Positions 1 through 10,750 of a DNA stretch of 64,000 bases are shown here, in pieces; positions within the stretch are counted from its first letter, which is position 1, and each line of letters begins with the position of its first letter. The translations under genes were made by a program, and so were the position numbers. Location of the stretch: assembly GCF_000816845.1 (NCBI RefSeq), contig NZ_CP006877.1, positions 1,803,501 through 1,867,500 on the forward strand, read 5' to 3'. The notes under the pieces are model-generated. The model ran no database searches. It saw only the letters and a list, made by a program, of their open reading frames with translations, and was not told where the DNA came from. The DNA is from Rhizobium gallicum bv. gallicum R602sp. Lineage in GTDB: Bacteria > Pseudomonadota > Alphaproteobacteria > Rhizobiales > Rhizobiaceae.

Positions 1-2
1 CA

Positions 3-605
3 GCATTCAGCACGGACGACGCGGACGCCGATCATGCTCATTTCGTGCGTGCGAGAAAGAGCGGCGGCGCCATGCTGGAGTTTTCGCGCCTGATCAAGAT
101 GCCGGACGGGTCGCAATCGACAGGCACTTTCAAGCTTGCGTTTGCCGCCGATCTTCGGGCGCCGGATTTCTTCCTGTTTGACTGCCAGCGCATCAACGCC
201 TCTCCGGCCGATCGGAGCGCGTTAGAAAAGCACGCGAACGGTGCAACCGGTATCTCGGAGATGGTGCTAAGCGCGCCCGAGCCTGAAGCCTTCGGCTCGT
301 TCCTTCAGTTGGCCGTGTCTACGACAGAAATTGAGCGGACACCGTTTGGCGTGGCGATCGCGGCAGCGAATGTCAGGATCAGTCTGCTGTCGCCGGAAGG
401 GGTGGAGGCTTATTTCGATTCGGTGCCGTTAACCGTGGATAAGGGTCTGAGAGGCAGCGCTATCGTTTTCCGCACCACCGATCTTGCCGTGACAGAAGCG
501 CTTTTGGCTGATAACGGGATGCCCTATACACGCAAGAACAACAGAGTCCTGGTGAAGCCTGCGCCCGGCCAAGGCGCGATCTTCGCCTTCGAGGAGACCC
601 GATGA
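3..605 (+). CDS. VOC (glyoxalase-like) family protein, 5' end outside window
   Basis: The reading frame is already open at the window edge, so the N-terminus is missing; about 200 codons are visible. The region around residues 45-60 of the visible part, with a [11 protein letters not shown] stretch, and the beta-rich second half fit the glyoxalase-like fold of the VOC superfamily (metal-dependent lyases, isomerases and resistance proteins). No substrate can be read from the sequence. The stop codon overlaps the kdsA start (ATGA at 602-605), so the two are probably cotranscribed. A GTG at 45 could serve as an internal start, but the uninterrupted frame upstream makes a longer protein more likely. 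Confidence 0.75.
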   Translation, partial: AFSTDDADADHAHFVRARKSGGAMLEFSRLIKMPDGSQSTGTFKLAFAADLRAPDFFLFDCQRINASPADRSALEKHANGATGISEMVLSAPEPEAFGSFLQLAVSTTEIERTPFGVAIAAANVRISLLSPEGVEAYFDSVPLTVDKGLRGSAIVFRTTDLAVTEALLADNGMPYTRKNNRVLVKPAPGQGAIFAFEETR

Positions 606-1447
606 GCAATACGAATTCCGAAGTCGCAGTCGGCGAAGGTGCCGGCCGCGTCGTATTTTCCAACAGTGGCAGGCTGTCGCTGATCGCCGGCGCATGCGAA
701 ATGGAGAGCCGCGACCATGCCTTCATGGTTGCTGGCACGCTCAAGGAGCTTTGCGGCAAGCTTGGCATCGGGCTCGTCTACAAGACCTCCTTCGACAAGG
801 CGAACCGCTCTTCGCTGTCGAGCAAACGCGGTATCGGTCTAGAGAAGGGCTTGAAAGTCTTCGCCGACCTCAAGAAGGAACTCGGCATTCCGGTTCTGAC
901 AGATATCCATTCGGAAGAGCAATGCGCGCTGGTCGCCGAGGTCGTGGACGTTCTGCAGATCCCGGCCTTCCTCTCCCGTCAGACGGACCTGCTTGTGGCA
1001 GCCGCGAAGACCGGCCGTGTCATCAATGTCAAGAAGGGCCAGTTTCTCGCTCCCTGGGACATGAAGAATGTTCTCGCCAAGCTAAATCAGAGCGGCAACC
1101 CGAACGTTCTGCTTTGTGAGCGTGGCGCGTCCTTCGGTTACAATACGCTGGTCTCGGACATGCGCTCGCTGCCGATCATGGCGGCCATGGGGGCTCCGGT
1201 CATTTTCGATGCGACCCATTCCGTACAACAGCCAGGTGGCCAGGGCACGACGTCGGGCGGGGAGCGCCAGTTCGTCGAGACGCTGGCGCGGGCGGCGGTT
1301 GCGGTCGGAGTTGCAGGTGTCTTCATCGAGACCCACCAGGATCCGGACAATGCCCCCTGCGACGGCCCCAATATGGTGTACTTGAACGACATGCCGCGGC
1401 TTCTGGAAAAGCTGTTGGCCCTCGACGCCGTCGCCAAGGCGGAGTGA
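602..1447 (+). CDS. kdsA: 3-deoxy-8-phosphooctulonate (Kdo-8-P) synthase
   Basis: Cytosolic enzyme condensing phosphoenolpyruvate with arabinose 5-phosphate to give Kdo-8-phosphate, the precursor of the Kdo that links lipid A to LPS core. The 281 residues match the family length. Family blocks seen include [37 protein letters not shown] and [11 protein letters not shown]. Cys32 sits in the IAGACEMES motif, at the position that holds Cys in metal-dependent Kdo-8-P synthases and Asn in the metal-independent type such as E. coli. Translationally coupled to the VOC gene through an ATGA overlap; it ends 22 bases before the convergent chemotaxis receptor gene. Confidence 0.96.
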   Translation: MSNTNSEVAVGEGAGRVVFSNSGRLSLIAGACEMESRDHAFMVAGTLKELCGKLGIGLVYKTSFDKANRSSLSSKRGIGLEKGLKVFADLKKELGIPVLTDIHSEEQCALVAEVVDVLQIPAFLSRQTDLLVAAAKTGRVINVKKGQFLAPWDMKNVLAKLNQSGNPNVLLCERGASFGYNTLVSDMRSLPIMAAMGAPVIFDATHSVQQPGGQGTTSGGERQFVETLARAAVAVGVAGVFIETHQDPDNAPCDGPNMVYLNDMPRLLEKLLALDAVAKAE

Positions 1448-1469
1448 TCCTGGCCGAAGGTGCCCGCCG

Positions 1470-3314
1470 TCAACCGGCGAGCGCCATCCTTTGGCTTGAG
1501 TACGACCGCGTTGCGGCGGACGTCGTTACGTCATCGAGAAGGAAGCGGGCCAGCAGGTGATTGAGGTGTATCGCCTCGTCACCGAGTTCGCGGCAGGCGG
1601 CATTTGTCTGTTCAACCATCGCCGCGTTCTGCTGCGTGACGCTGTCCATAGTGTTGACGGCGGCGTTGACTTCCAGGAGAGCGGTCGTTTGTTCGGCAGA
1701 GGAACGCACGATCGACTCGATCAACGCGGTCACCTTCAGAACCTGCTGATCGATATTGCCGAGCGCTTCACCGGTGCGGTTGACCAAGGCAACGCCGGCC
1801 GAAACCTGGCTGGAAGACGTCTCGATCAGCTGCTTGATTTCCTTTGCCAGATTGGCGGAGCGGCTGGCAAGGTCGCGCACTTCCTGTGCAACCACCGCAA
1901 AACCCTTTCCGGCCTCGCCGGCGCGGGCGGCTTCCACGCCGGCATTGAGCGCGAGCAGGTTGGTCTGGAAGGCGATTTCGTCGATGACGTTGATGATCTC
2001 GCCGATCTGTGCAGATGATGTCTCGATCTCCTCCATCGCAGCGACCGCCTCGTGCACGACGGTTGCCGAATAGCTGGCGCTTTCCTTTGTCGCCGTCATC
2101 ATCACGTTGGCTTCTTTGGCCCGTACCGACGAGTTCTTGACGGTGACCGTGATCTGGTCGAGCGCCGAGGCCGCCTGCTCCAGCGAGGCGGCTTGATGTT
2201 CGGTTCGCCGGGCCAGATCGTTTGTGCTCGATGCGATTTCGCCGGAGCCGCTCCTTACTACATTCGTCACGATCGAGATTTCCTTCATCGCTTCACAAAG
2301 CGTGCGGACGCTCGAATTGAACTGCTCGCGCAGCTTCTCGTAGGCTGCGTCGAAAGGCTCGCTAAGCTGGACCGTGAGATCGCCGCCGGAGAGCCGTTCC
2401 AGGCCGCGGCTCAGGCTGGCGATGACGCCCTCGCGGATGGCTTCCTCGTCTGCATTGGCAGCGGCAAGCGCCGCATCGCGCTGTGCTTGGGCCTGACGTT
2501 CGGCATCCTGGCGGGCACGGATATTGTTCCGCTCTTCGGCGGATTCGCGGAAGACGGTGACGGCGCGCGCCATCTCCCCGATCTCGTCGGCACGCCGGCT
2601 GAAGGGCACATCCTTCGAATAGTCGCCGCCGGCAAGGATCGCCATATAGTCGCGCATCGCCGAGATCGGCACGATGGCGCGGCGGCGGAAGACGTAAAGG
2701 CCGCCAAGAAGCAGGCAGAGCGAGACTGCGGCAGCCGCGAGCGTGATAGCCGAAAGGATGCGTGTCTGTTCGGCGGCGTCCTTTTCAGCGGACGCCAGGA
2801 AGGTGTTCGCCATACCGACGAGTTCGTTGACGGCGTTTTCATGGATATGGAAATTCGTCGCAAGCTTTTCGAAGGACGCCGGAATGACTGCGGAGTCATT
2901 CTTGACAATGGCCGGAGCGAGTTCCTCCCGCATCACCTTCCAAAACACCTCGCCTTTGACAAGGACATCGTTCAAGAGCTTCTGCTTGAGGTCCGAGCTG
3001 AGCGCGGTCGCCAGCCAATATTTGCGGCGGTCCTCGTAGGCGGGCTTCAGGACATTTTCTATGCGGTCGACGTTATTCTTGGCAACGCCGGGGCGCTGCA
3101 CCGCTTCGAGCGCAAGCATGTAAGACTCAACGAGGTAGAGGGGCGGCGGCAGTATATCGGCGACGAGATCCTTGCCGTAGATGATTTGTTTGTACATCTC
3201 GCCGTTCACCCGCAGCTTATTGAAGGCATAATTCTGTATGCCGATCGAAGCGATCAATCCCGCGGCGACGACCATCGCGAAAATAGCAAGGCTGCGTGCA
3301 ATATTGAGTTTCAT
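1470..3314 (-). CDS. methyl-accepting chemotaxis protein
   Basis: Transmembrane chemoreceptor of 614 residues. The chosen ATG at 3314 gives a basic start followed directly by a membrane helix (about residues 6-27); a longer frame exists upstream but adds an implausible leader. A helical periplasmic domain follows, then a second membrane helix near residue 190, a HAMP segment and a cytoplasmic signalling domain. The hairpin tip is intact, with [19 protein letters not shown], the part that binds CheA/CheW. No C-terminal CheR/CheB pentapeptide is seen; the protein ends SQRMALAG. The ligand cannot be deduced. It stands alone between kdsA and eno, not near other che genes. Confidence 0.93.
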   Translation of the reverse strand: MKLNIARSLAIFAMVVAAGLIASIGIQNYAFNKLRVNGEMYKQIIYGKDLVADILPPPLYLVESYMLALEAVQRPGVAKNNVDRIENVLKPAYEDRRKYWLATALSSDLKQKLLNDVLVKGEVFWKVMREELAPAIVKNDSAVIPASFEKLATNFHIHENAVNELVGMANTFLASAEKDAAEQTRILSAITLAAAAVSLCLLLGGLYVFRRRAIVPISAMRDYMAILAGGDYSKDVPFSRRADEIGEMARAVTVFRESAEERNNIRARQDAERQAQAQRDAALAAANADEEAIREGVIASLSRGLERLSGGDLTVQLSEPFDAAYEKLREQFNSSVRTLCEAMKEISIVTNVVRSGSGEIASSTNDLARRTEHQAASLEQAASALDQITVTVKNSSVRAKEANVMMTATKESASYSATVVHEAVAAMEEIETSSAQIGEIINVIDEIAFQTNLLALNAGVEAARAGEAGKGFAVVAQEVRDLASRSANLAKEIKQLIETSSSQVSAGVALVNRTGEALGNIDQQVLKVTALIESIVRSSAEQTTALLEVNAAVNTMDSVTQQNAAMVEQTNAACRELGDEAIHLNHLLARFLLDDVTTSAATRSYSSQRMALAG

Positions 3315-5030
<1,716 letters not shown>

Positions 5031-5055
5031 TATCCTTTAAAAATCATATCCTTGA

Positions 5056-5085
5056 AACCCGCGCTTTGCCGGCGCGGGTTTTTTG
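5056..5085 (+). terminator. rho-independent terminator of eno
   Basis: AACCCGCG and CGCGGGTT arms around a 9-base loop, followed by a run of T, 26 bases after the enolase stop codon. Confidence 0.9.
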
Positions 5086-5171
5086 TTGCTCTCAATTCAT
5101 AGTCAACGGACGGTTAATCTCTCAGGCGTAAGCTTGTTGAATAGGTAATGCGTTTGAGAGCATGTGCGCGT

Positions 5172-5492
5172 ATGTGGACAAAGCATCATAAGAAGAGAAA
5201 GCTCGGCCGGTTCGTCATTCCGGCCATGACGGTCGCTTTTCTCTCCTATTTCGGTTATCACTGCATTCACGGCGACTATGGTCTCCGGGCCACAGAAGGC
5301 TTCGAGAAGCGCCGAATTGCGCGTGAGCGTGAGCTTGCGGTCTTGAAGGCGAAACGCGAACATCTGGAGCAGCAAGTCGCGCTGTTGAGCGATGGCTCGC
5401 TCGACAAGGACATGCTGGACGAAAAAGCCCGCTATCAGTTGAACATGTCGCGGGCCGACGAAATCGTCATATTCAATTCCTATGCCAATTAA
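5172..5492 (+). CDS. ftsB: FtsB/DivIC family septum formation initiator
   Basis: Small single-pass membrane protein of 106 residues of the FtsB/DivIC family, which bridges FtsL and FtsQ in the divisome. The ATG at 5172 gives MWTKHHKKRK, a basic cytoplasmic tip, then one membrane helix (FVIPAMTVAFLSYFGYH), then a coiled coil from about residue 45 to 85 (REHLEQQVALLSDGSLD). An in-frame ATG at 5148 would add eight residues, but neither start has a strong Shine-Dalgarno site. The position between eno and pdhA is conserved in alphaproteobacteria. The stop codon lies inside a perfect hairpin. Confidence 0.85.
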   Translation: MWTKHHKKRKLGRFVIPAMTVAFLSYFGYHCIHGDYGLRATEGFEKRRIARERELAVLKAKREHLEQQVALLSDGSLDKDMLDEKARYQLNMSRADEIVIFNSYAN

Positions 5493-5512
5493 CCGGAAAT
5501 AGGTTAATTGGC
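5484..5512 (+). terminator. perfect 11-bp hairpin spanning the ftsB stop codon
   Basis: GCCAATTAACC (5484-5494) and GGTTAATTGGC (5502-5512) form a perfect inverted repeat around a 7-base loop. The TAA of ftsB is within the left arm. No T run follows directly, so it could be a processing or stability hairpin rather than a classical terminator. Confidence 0.5.
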
Positions 5513-5550
5513 AATTCTGTAGCTTTATCAATTATTTAAAGCAGAATACG

Positions 5551-5568
5551 TGCCATGCATTTATGGCA
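5551..5568. promoter_or_regulatory. palindrome upstream of pdhA
   Basis: TGCCAT and ATGGCA arms with a 6-base spacer, about 70 bases before the pdhA ATG. It is a possible regulator site; no particular regulator is indicated by sequence alone. Confidence 0.3.
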
Positions 5569-5638
5569 TTGCTGTGGCCAAATTTCTTCCCTATGGTACG
5601 CGCCACCTAAGAAACGACAAACCCATAGGGAGGGTTGA

Positions 5639-6685
5639 ATGGCGCCGCGAAAGACCGCGACCGTTTCCAGCCGCAAAACCAGCGCAAAACCGCAGAGCAA
5701 GCAATCGAATGGCGGGGCTATCGCCGATTTCGACCGCGATACCGAACTTAAGGCCTATCGCGAAATGCTACTCATCCGCCGTTTCGAGGAAAAGGCAGGC
5801 CAGCTGTACGGCATGGGCTTCATCGGCGGTTTCTGTCACCTTTATATCGGCCAGGAAGCCGTTGTCGTCGGCATGCAGTTCGCGCTCAAGGAAGGCGACC
5901 AAGTCATCACCGGCTACCGCGATCACGGCCATATGCTGGCGACCGGCATGAACGCGCGCGGCGTGATGGCGGAGCTGACGGGACGCAGGGGCGGCTATTC
6001 CAAGGGGAAGGGCGGCTCCATGCACATGTTCTCCAAGGAAAAGCATTTCTACGGCGGCCACGGCATCGTCGGCGCCCAGGTTTCGCTCGGCACCGGCCTC
6101 GCGTTCGCCAACAAGTATCGCGGCAATGACAATGTCAGCGTCGCCTATTTCGGCGACGGCGCGGCCAACCAGGGCCAGGTCTACGAAAGCTTCAACATGG
6201 CGCAGCTCTGGAAGCTGCCCGTCATCTACGTGATAGAGAATAACCGCTACGCCATGGGCACCTCGACCGCCCGCGCGACCGCGCAGGCCGATTTCTCCAA
6301 GCGCGGAGCGTCCTTCGGCATTCCGGGTATGCAGGTGGACGGCATGGACGTGCGCGCCGTCAAGGCTGCTGCCGATGAAGCGATCGAGTACTGCCGTTCC
6401 GGCAAGGGTCCGATGATCCTCGAAATGCTGACCTATCGTTATCGCGGCCATTCGATGTCCGACCCGGCGAAGTATCGTTCGAAGGACGAAGTGCAGAAGA
6501 TGCGCTCCGAATCCGATCCGATCGAGCAGGTGCGCCTGCGCCTCATCGAGAAGGGCTGGGCGTCGGAAGATGACCTGAAGTCCATCGACAAGGACGTGCG
6601 CGATATCGTCGCCGACAGCGCCGATTTCGCCCAGGCCGATCCAGAGCCGGATGTATCCGAGCTCTACACCGACATTCTGCTCTAA
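5639..6685 (+). CDS. pdhA: pyruvate dehydrogenase E1 component, alpha subunit
   Basis: Thiamine-diphosphate-dependent subunit that decarboxylates pyruvate and reductively acetylates the lipoyl group of E2. 348 residues, normal for the alpha/beta type of E1. The TPP motif begins at GDGAANQGQVYESFNMA and closes with IENNRYAMGT; the phosphorylation-loop-like YRYRGHSMSDPAKYR block is also present. The first 35 residues are a low-complexity, Lys/Ser-rich extension. The ATG follows GGGAGGG. First gene of a pdhA-pdhB-pdhC run with 15-18 base gaps, so one operon. Confidence 0.97.
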   Translation: MAPRKTATVSSRKTSAKPQSKQSNGGAIADFDRDTELKAYREMLLIRRFEEKAGQLYGMGFIGGFCHLYIGQEAVVVGMQFALKEGDQVITGYRDHGHMLATGMNARGVMAELTGRRGGYSKGKGGSMHMFSKEKHFYGGHGIVGAQVSLGTGLAFANKYRGNDNVSVAYFGDGAANQGQVYESFNMAQLWKLPVIYVIENNRYAMGTSTARATAQADFSKRGASFGIPGMQVDGMDVRAVKAAADEAIEYCRSGKGPMILEMLTYRYRGHSMSDPAKYRSKDEVQKMRSESDPIEQVRLRLIEKGWASEDDLKSIDKDVRDIVADSADFAQADPEPDVSELYTDILL

Positions 6686-6700
6686 TCGGGGAGGGAACCC

Positions 6701-8080
6701 ATGCCTATCGATATCCTCATGCCCGCCCTCTCTCCGACGATGGAAGAAGGCACGCTGTCCAAATGGCTCAAGAAAGAAGGCGACAAGGTCACTTCCGGTG
6801 ACGTGATTGCCGAGATCGAAACCGACAAGGCGACGATGGAAGTCGAAGCCGTCGACGAAGGCGTGATTGGCAAGCTTTTGGTCCCGGCCGGCACCGAAAA
6901 TGTCAAGGTGAACGCCAAGATCGCCGTGCTGCTGCAGGATGGCGAATCGGCTTCGGACATCTCCACCGCAGCCCCCGCCGCACAGCCGGCTCCGGTTGCG
7001 GCTCCTCAGGCCGAGGAAAAAACGGCCGCCCAGGCGTCCGTTCCGGCCGAGCCTAAGGCTTTCGTTCCGAACGATCCGGAAATCCCGACAGGCACCGAGA
7101 TGGTGTCGATGACCGTTCGCGAAGCGCTTCGCGACGCCATGGCCGAAGAAATGCGCGCCGACGAGAGCGTCTTCGTCATGGGCGAGGAAGTTGCAGAATA
7201 CCAGGGCGCCTACAAGGTGACTCAGGGCCTCTTGCAGGAGTTCGGCTCGCGCCGCGTGGTCGATACCCCGATCACCGAACATGGCTTTGCCGGCATCGGC
7301 GTCGGTGCTGCTATGGCCGGCCTACGACCGATCGTCGAATTCATGACTTTCAACTTCGCCATGCAGGCGATAGACCAGATCATCAATTCCGCCGCCAAGA
7401 CGCTCTACATGTCCGGCGGCCAGATGGGCGCACCGATGGTCTTCCGCGGCCCGAACGGCGCGGCTGCCCGCGTTGCCGCCCAGCACAGCCAGGACTACGC
7501 TGCCTGGTACTCGAGCATTCCGGGCCTCAAGGTTGTCATGCCGTACACGGCGTCGGACGCCAAGGGCCTGCTAAAGGCCGCAATCCGCGATCCGAACCCG
7601 GTCATCTTCCTCGAGAACGAAATCCTCTACGGCCAGCACTTCGACGTGCCGAAGCTCGATAACTTCGTTCTGCCGATCGGCAAGGCCCGTATCCACCGTC
7701 CAGGCAAGGATGCGACCGTCGTATCATGGGGCATTGGCATGACCTATGCCACGAAAGCCATCGCCGAACTCGAAAAACTTAGCATCGACGTCGAACTGAT
7801 CGACCTTCGCACCATACGTCCGATGGATCTGCCGACCATCATCGAATCGGTTAAGAAGACGGGCCGCTTGGTCACCGTCGAGGAAGGCTATCCGCAGTCG
7901 TCCGTCGGCACGGAAATCGCCACCCGCGTCATGCAGCAGGCCTTCGATTATCTCGATGCGCCGATCCTTACGATTGCCGGCAAGGACGTTCCAATGCCCT
8001 ATGCCGCCAACCTCGAGAAGCTGGCTCTGCCGAATGTCGGCGAAGTCGTCGATGCGGTGAAGGCCGTCTGCTACAAATAA
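6701..8080 (+). CDS. pdhB: pyruvate dehydrogenase E1 component, beta subunit, with N-terminal lipoyl domain
   Basis: 459 residues, about 130 more than a plain E1-beta. Residues 1-79 form a biotinyl/lipoyl domain with the lipoyl-lysine at 43 ([11 protein letters not shown]); an Ala/Pro-rich linker spans roughly 88-120; the transketolase-like beta subunit follows from about 135 ([17 protein letters not shown]). Lipoyl-bearing E1-beta is a known alphaproteobacterial arrangement. The lipoyl domain is strongly similar to the one that opens pdhC just downstream, which suggests origin by duplication. GGGGAGGG precedes the ATG. Confidence 0.97.
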   Translation: MPIDILMPALSPTMEEGTLSKWLKKEGDKVTSGDVIAEIETDKATMEVEAVDEGVIGKLLVPAGTENVKVNAKIAVLLQDGESASDISTAAPAAQPAPVAAPQAEEKTAAQASVPAEPKAFVPNDPEIPTGTEMVSMTVREALRDAMAEEMRADESVFVMGEEVAEYQGAYKVTQGLLQEFGSRRVVDTPITEHGFAGIGVGAAMAGLRPIVEFMTFNFAMQAIDQIINSAAKTLYMSGGQMGAPMVFRGPNGAAARVAAQHSQDYAAWYSSIPGLKVVMPYTASDAKGLLKAAIRDPNPVIFLENEILYGQHFDVPKLDNFVLPIGKARIHRPGKDATVVSWGIGMTYATKAIAELEKLSIDVELIDLRTIRPMDLPTIIESVKKTGRLVTVEEGYPQSSVGTEIATRVMQQAFDYLDAPILTIAGKDVPMPYAANLEKLALPNVGEVVDAVKAVCYK

Positions 8081-8098
8081 CAAGGGGAGGGTATTTCG

Positions 8099-9490
8099 AT
8101 GCCTATCAACATCACGATGCCAGCCCTATCTCCGACGATGGAAGAAGGCAATCTGGCCAAGTGGCTCGTCAAGGAAGGCGACACCGTCAAGTCCGGCGAT
8201 GTGATCGCCGAGATCGAGACAGACAAGGCGACAATGGAAGTCGAAGCCGTCGATGAGGGCACGATTGCCAAGATCGTCGTTCCGGCCGGTACGGAAGGTG
8301 TCAAGGTCAATGCGCTGATCGCGGTTCTTGCCGGCGAAGGCGAGGACGTTGCCGCCGCTGCAAGCGGCGCGGGTTCGGCTGCTGCCTCGTCCTTCGAAGC
8401 GAAAGCCCAAAGCGCTTCCGCTACTCGCGACGAGGCAGGCAAAGGCACCGCGCCAGCCGCTGCCCTGCTTGCCGCGAATGCCAATGTGAGCCCTCACCCT
8501 GAGGTGCCGCTGCAGGCCGCCCCGAAGGGGGAGGGCGTCACACGCACCTTCTCCTCGCCGCTCGCGCGGCGTCTGGCCAAGGAAGCCGGTATAGATCTTT
8601 CCACAATTGCCGGTTCCGGCCCGCGCGGCCGTGTGGTTAAGAGCGATGTCGAGACCGCCGTCGCCGGTGGTGGCGCTAAAGCGGCGCCCGCTGCTGCGGC
8701 GGCTCAGCAGGCTGCTGCGGCTCCGGCTCCGGCACCGGCTGCAGCCAAGGGTGCACCGGAGGAGGCTGTCCTCAAGCTCTTCGAGCCGGGCTCCTACGAG
8801 CTCGTGCCGCATGACGGCATGCGCAAGACGATTGCCCGCCGCCTGGTGGAATCCAAGCAGACCATCCCGCACTTCTACGTCACCGTCGATTGCGGACTGG
8901 ATGCGCTGCTGGCGCTGCGTTCCCAGCTCAACGATTCCGCCCCGCGCAAGGATGGTGCCCCGGCCTACAAGCTTTCTGTCAACGACATGGTCATCAAGGC
9001 GCTTGCGCTTGCGCTGCGAGACGTTCCGGACGCGAATGTGTCCTGGACCGAAAATAACATGGTCAAGCACAAGCATGCCGATGTCGGCGTCGCCGTCTCC
9101 ATTCCAGGCGGGCTGATCACCCCGATCGTTCGCAAGGCTGAAGAAAAGACGCTGTCCGCCATCTCCAACGAGATGCGTGATCTCGGCAAGCGCGCCAAGG
9201 ACCGCAAGCTGAAACCTGAGGAATACCAAGGCGGCACCACCTCGGTCTCGAACATGGGCATGATGGGCGTGAAAGACTTCGCAGCCGTCGTCAACCCGCC
9301 ACATGCGACGATCCTTGCGGTCGGCGCCGGCGAGCAGCGTGTCATTGTCAAGAAGGGCGAAATGGCGATCGCGACGGTGATGAGCATCACGCTTTCGACC
9401 GACCACCGTTGCGTCGACGGTGCGCTCGGCGCCGAGTTGCTGCAGGCCTTCAAGGGCTATATCGAAAACCCGATGAGCATGCTTGTCTGA
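8099..9490 (+). CDS. pdhC: pyruvate dehydrogenase E2, dihydrolipoamide acetyltransferase
   Basis: 463 residues. Order: one lipoyl domain (1-79, lipoyl-Lys43), an Ala-rich linker, the peripheral E1/E3-binding domain (about 151-187, [19 protein letters not shown]), a second Ala/Pro linker and the acyltransferase core from about 230. The active-site HRCVDG has His436 and Asp440. Catalyses transfer of the acetyl group from lipoamide to CoA. Odd feature: residues 131-148 ([18 protein letters not shown]) are unlike the Ala-rich linker around them and look like a translated intergenic repeat. GGGGAGGG ribosome binding site 18 bases after pdhB. Confidence 0.97.
   Translation: MPINITMPALSPTMEEGNLAKWLVKEGDTVKSGDVIAEIETDKATMEVEAVDEGTIAKIVVPAGTEGVKVNALIAVLAGEGEDVAAAASGAGSAAASSFEAKAQSASATRDEAGKGTAPAAALLAANANVSPHPEVPLQAAPKGEGVTRTFSSPLARRLAKEAGIDLSTIAGSGPRGRVVKSDVETAVAGGGAKAAPAAAAAQQAAAAPAPAPAAAKGAPEEAVLKLFEPGSYELVPHDGMRKTIARRLVESKQTIPHFYVTVDCGLDALLALRSQLNDSAPRKDGAPAYKLSVNDMVIKALALALRDVPDANVSWTENNMVKHKHADVGVAVSIPGGLITPIVRKAEEKTLSAISNEMRDLGKRAKDRKLKPEEYQGGTTSVSNMGMMGVKDFAAVVNPPHATILAVGAGEQRVIVKKGEMAIATVMSITLSTDHRCVDGALGAELLQAFKGYIENPMSMLV
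8489..8542 (+). repeat. palindromic repeat inserted in frame in pdhC
   Basis: GCCCTC (8490-8495) and GAGGGC (8531-8536) arms enclose a CCTGAGGTGCC...CCCCGAAGG core that resembles the dispersed CCTGAGGTGC...CGAAGG repeats of rhizobial intergenic regions. The length is a multiple of three and the frame stays open. Assignment rests on recalled repeat consensus, not on a search. Confidence 0.5.
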
Positions 9491-9509
9491 TCATTGAGCG
9501 GAGACGGAA

Positions 9510-10151
9510 ATGACGAAGACCGTTCTTTGCTATGGCGACTCGCTCACCTGGGGCTACGATCCGGTTTCGCTGAGGCGGCATGCCTATGAGGACCGCTGGC
9601 CGAGCGTGCTGCAGGCAGCGCTTGGCGCTGCGGCGCATGTCATTCCCGAAGGCATGAACGGCCGGACGACCGCTTTCGACGACCATCTCGCCGATTGCGA
9701 CCGCAACGGTGCGCGCGTCCTGCCGACGATCCTGCAGACGCATGCGCCGCTTGATCTCGTCATCATCATGCTCGGAACCAACGACATGAAGTCGGTCGTG
9801 GCGGGATCGGCTTTTGCCGCCTGCCAGGGCATCGGCCGCCTGGTGCGGCTGATCCGCAATCATGCCTGGCCCTTCGAGTTCGATGGGCCGGACATCCTAA
9901 TCATAGCACCGCCGGCGATCTGCGCGACAGGGAATGTGCCTTTTGCCGCTTCGTTCCCGGGCGGTATCGAGGAATCGGCAAAACTTGCAACGCTTTATCG
10001 TGACCTTGCCGACGAACTCGGTTGCGGATTCTTCGACGGCAACTCAGTCGCGAAGACGACACCGGTCGACGGCATCCATCTCGATGCGGAAAATACCCGC
10101 GCTCTCGGGCGCGGGCTAGAATCAATTGTACGGATGATGCTGGGGCTCTGA
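9510..10151 (+). CDS. SGNH/GDSL family hydrolase
   Basis: 213-residue esterase or lipase-like enzyme. Block I is GDSLTWGYDP (nucleophile Ser11), block III is GTNDMK, and the catalytic Asp-His pair is in DGIHLD near residue 193. No signal peptide, so cytosolic. The natural substrate is unknown; relatives include arylesterases and acyl-CoA thioesterase-like hydrolases. It follows pdhC by 19 bases and precedes the GNAT gene by 2, so it is probably transcribed with the dehydrogenase genes although it has no known role in the complex. Confidence 0.88.
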   Translation: MTKTVLCYGDSLTWGYDPVSLRRHAYEDRWPSVLQAALGAAAHVIPEGMNGRTTAFDDHLADCDRNGARVLPTILQTHAPLDLVIIMLGTNDMKSVVAGSAFAACQGIGRLVRLIRNHAWPFEFDGPDILIIAPPAICATGNVPFAASFPGGIEESAKLATLYRDLADELGCGFFDGNSVAKTTPVDGIHLDAENTRALGRGLESIVRMMLGL

Positions 10152-10153
10152 CC

Positions 10154-10735
10154 ATGGCCGCTTTCGCCGCGCTGCGGCCGGCAGAACGGCGGGACGCGGC
10201 AGAGCTGGCCATCCTCGTGGACATCGGCTCGCACGGCTTTGCTTCCTGGCTTTGGTTCGCGGAGGTGGCGGGCAGCAGCGCCGACACGCCGCTGGAGTGG
10301 GGCCGGATGAAGATGAGCCGCGATGGCGGATGGGGGAATTGGCAGAACGCGGTGATTGCCGAGGCTTATGGTGAGATCGCCGGAACGGCGGTGGGCTATG
10401 CGCTTGGCGAAGAGATCAGAGCGATCGCGGCGGATCGTCGTGCGCTGGAGCCGGTAATAGCGCTACAGAAGCAGGCGGCCGGAAACTGGTTCATCGGCAC
10501 GCTGGCCGTCTATCGCCATCTGCGCGGCATCGGCATCGGAAAGCGATTGCTGGGGGACCAGATCGAGAAGGCGGGAGAGCGGGCTGTCAGCCTGATCACC
10601 GCAAGTGATAATGAGGCAGCGCTCGCGCTGTACGAGAAGAATGGATTTTCGCAAGCCGCCCGCGCTGAGGCCGTGGCGCTTTTCGAAAACAGCAGGAAAC
10701 ACGAGTGGGTGCTTCTGACCCGCCTCGCCGGATAA
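10154..10735 (+). CDS. GNAT family N-acetyltransferase
   Basis: 193 residues from the ATG at 10154, two bases after the hydrolase stop; a longer frame from 10022 would overlap the hydrolase gene heavily and is rejected. Acetyl-CoA-binding motif A is visible as LAVYRHLRGIGIGKRLL (about residues 118-134), followed by the beta-bulge and ITASDNEAALALYEKNGF, the usual motif B. The acceptor is unknown. Context is the pdh/lpdA operon; small GNAT enzymes there may be unrelated passengers. Confidence 0.85.
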   Translation: MAAFAALRPAERRDAAELAILVDIGSHGFASWLWFAEVAGSSADTPLEWGRMKMSRDGGWGNWQNAVIAEAYGEIAGTAVGYALGEEIRAIAADRRALEPVIALQKQAAGNWFIGTLAVYRHLRGIGIGKRLLGDQIEKAGERAVSLITASDNEAALALYEKNGFSQAARAEAVALFENSRKHEWVLLTRLAG

Positions 10736-10750
10736 AAAAGGCAGGAAAAC

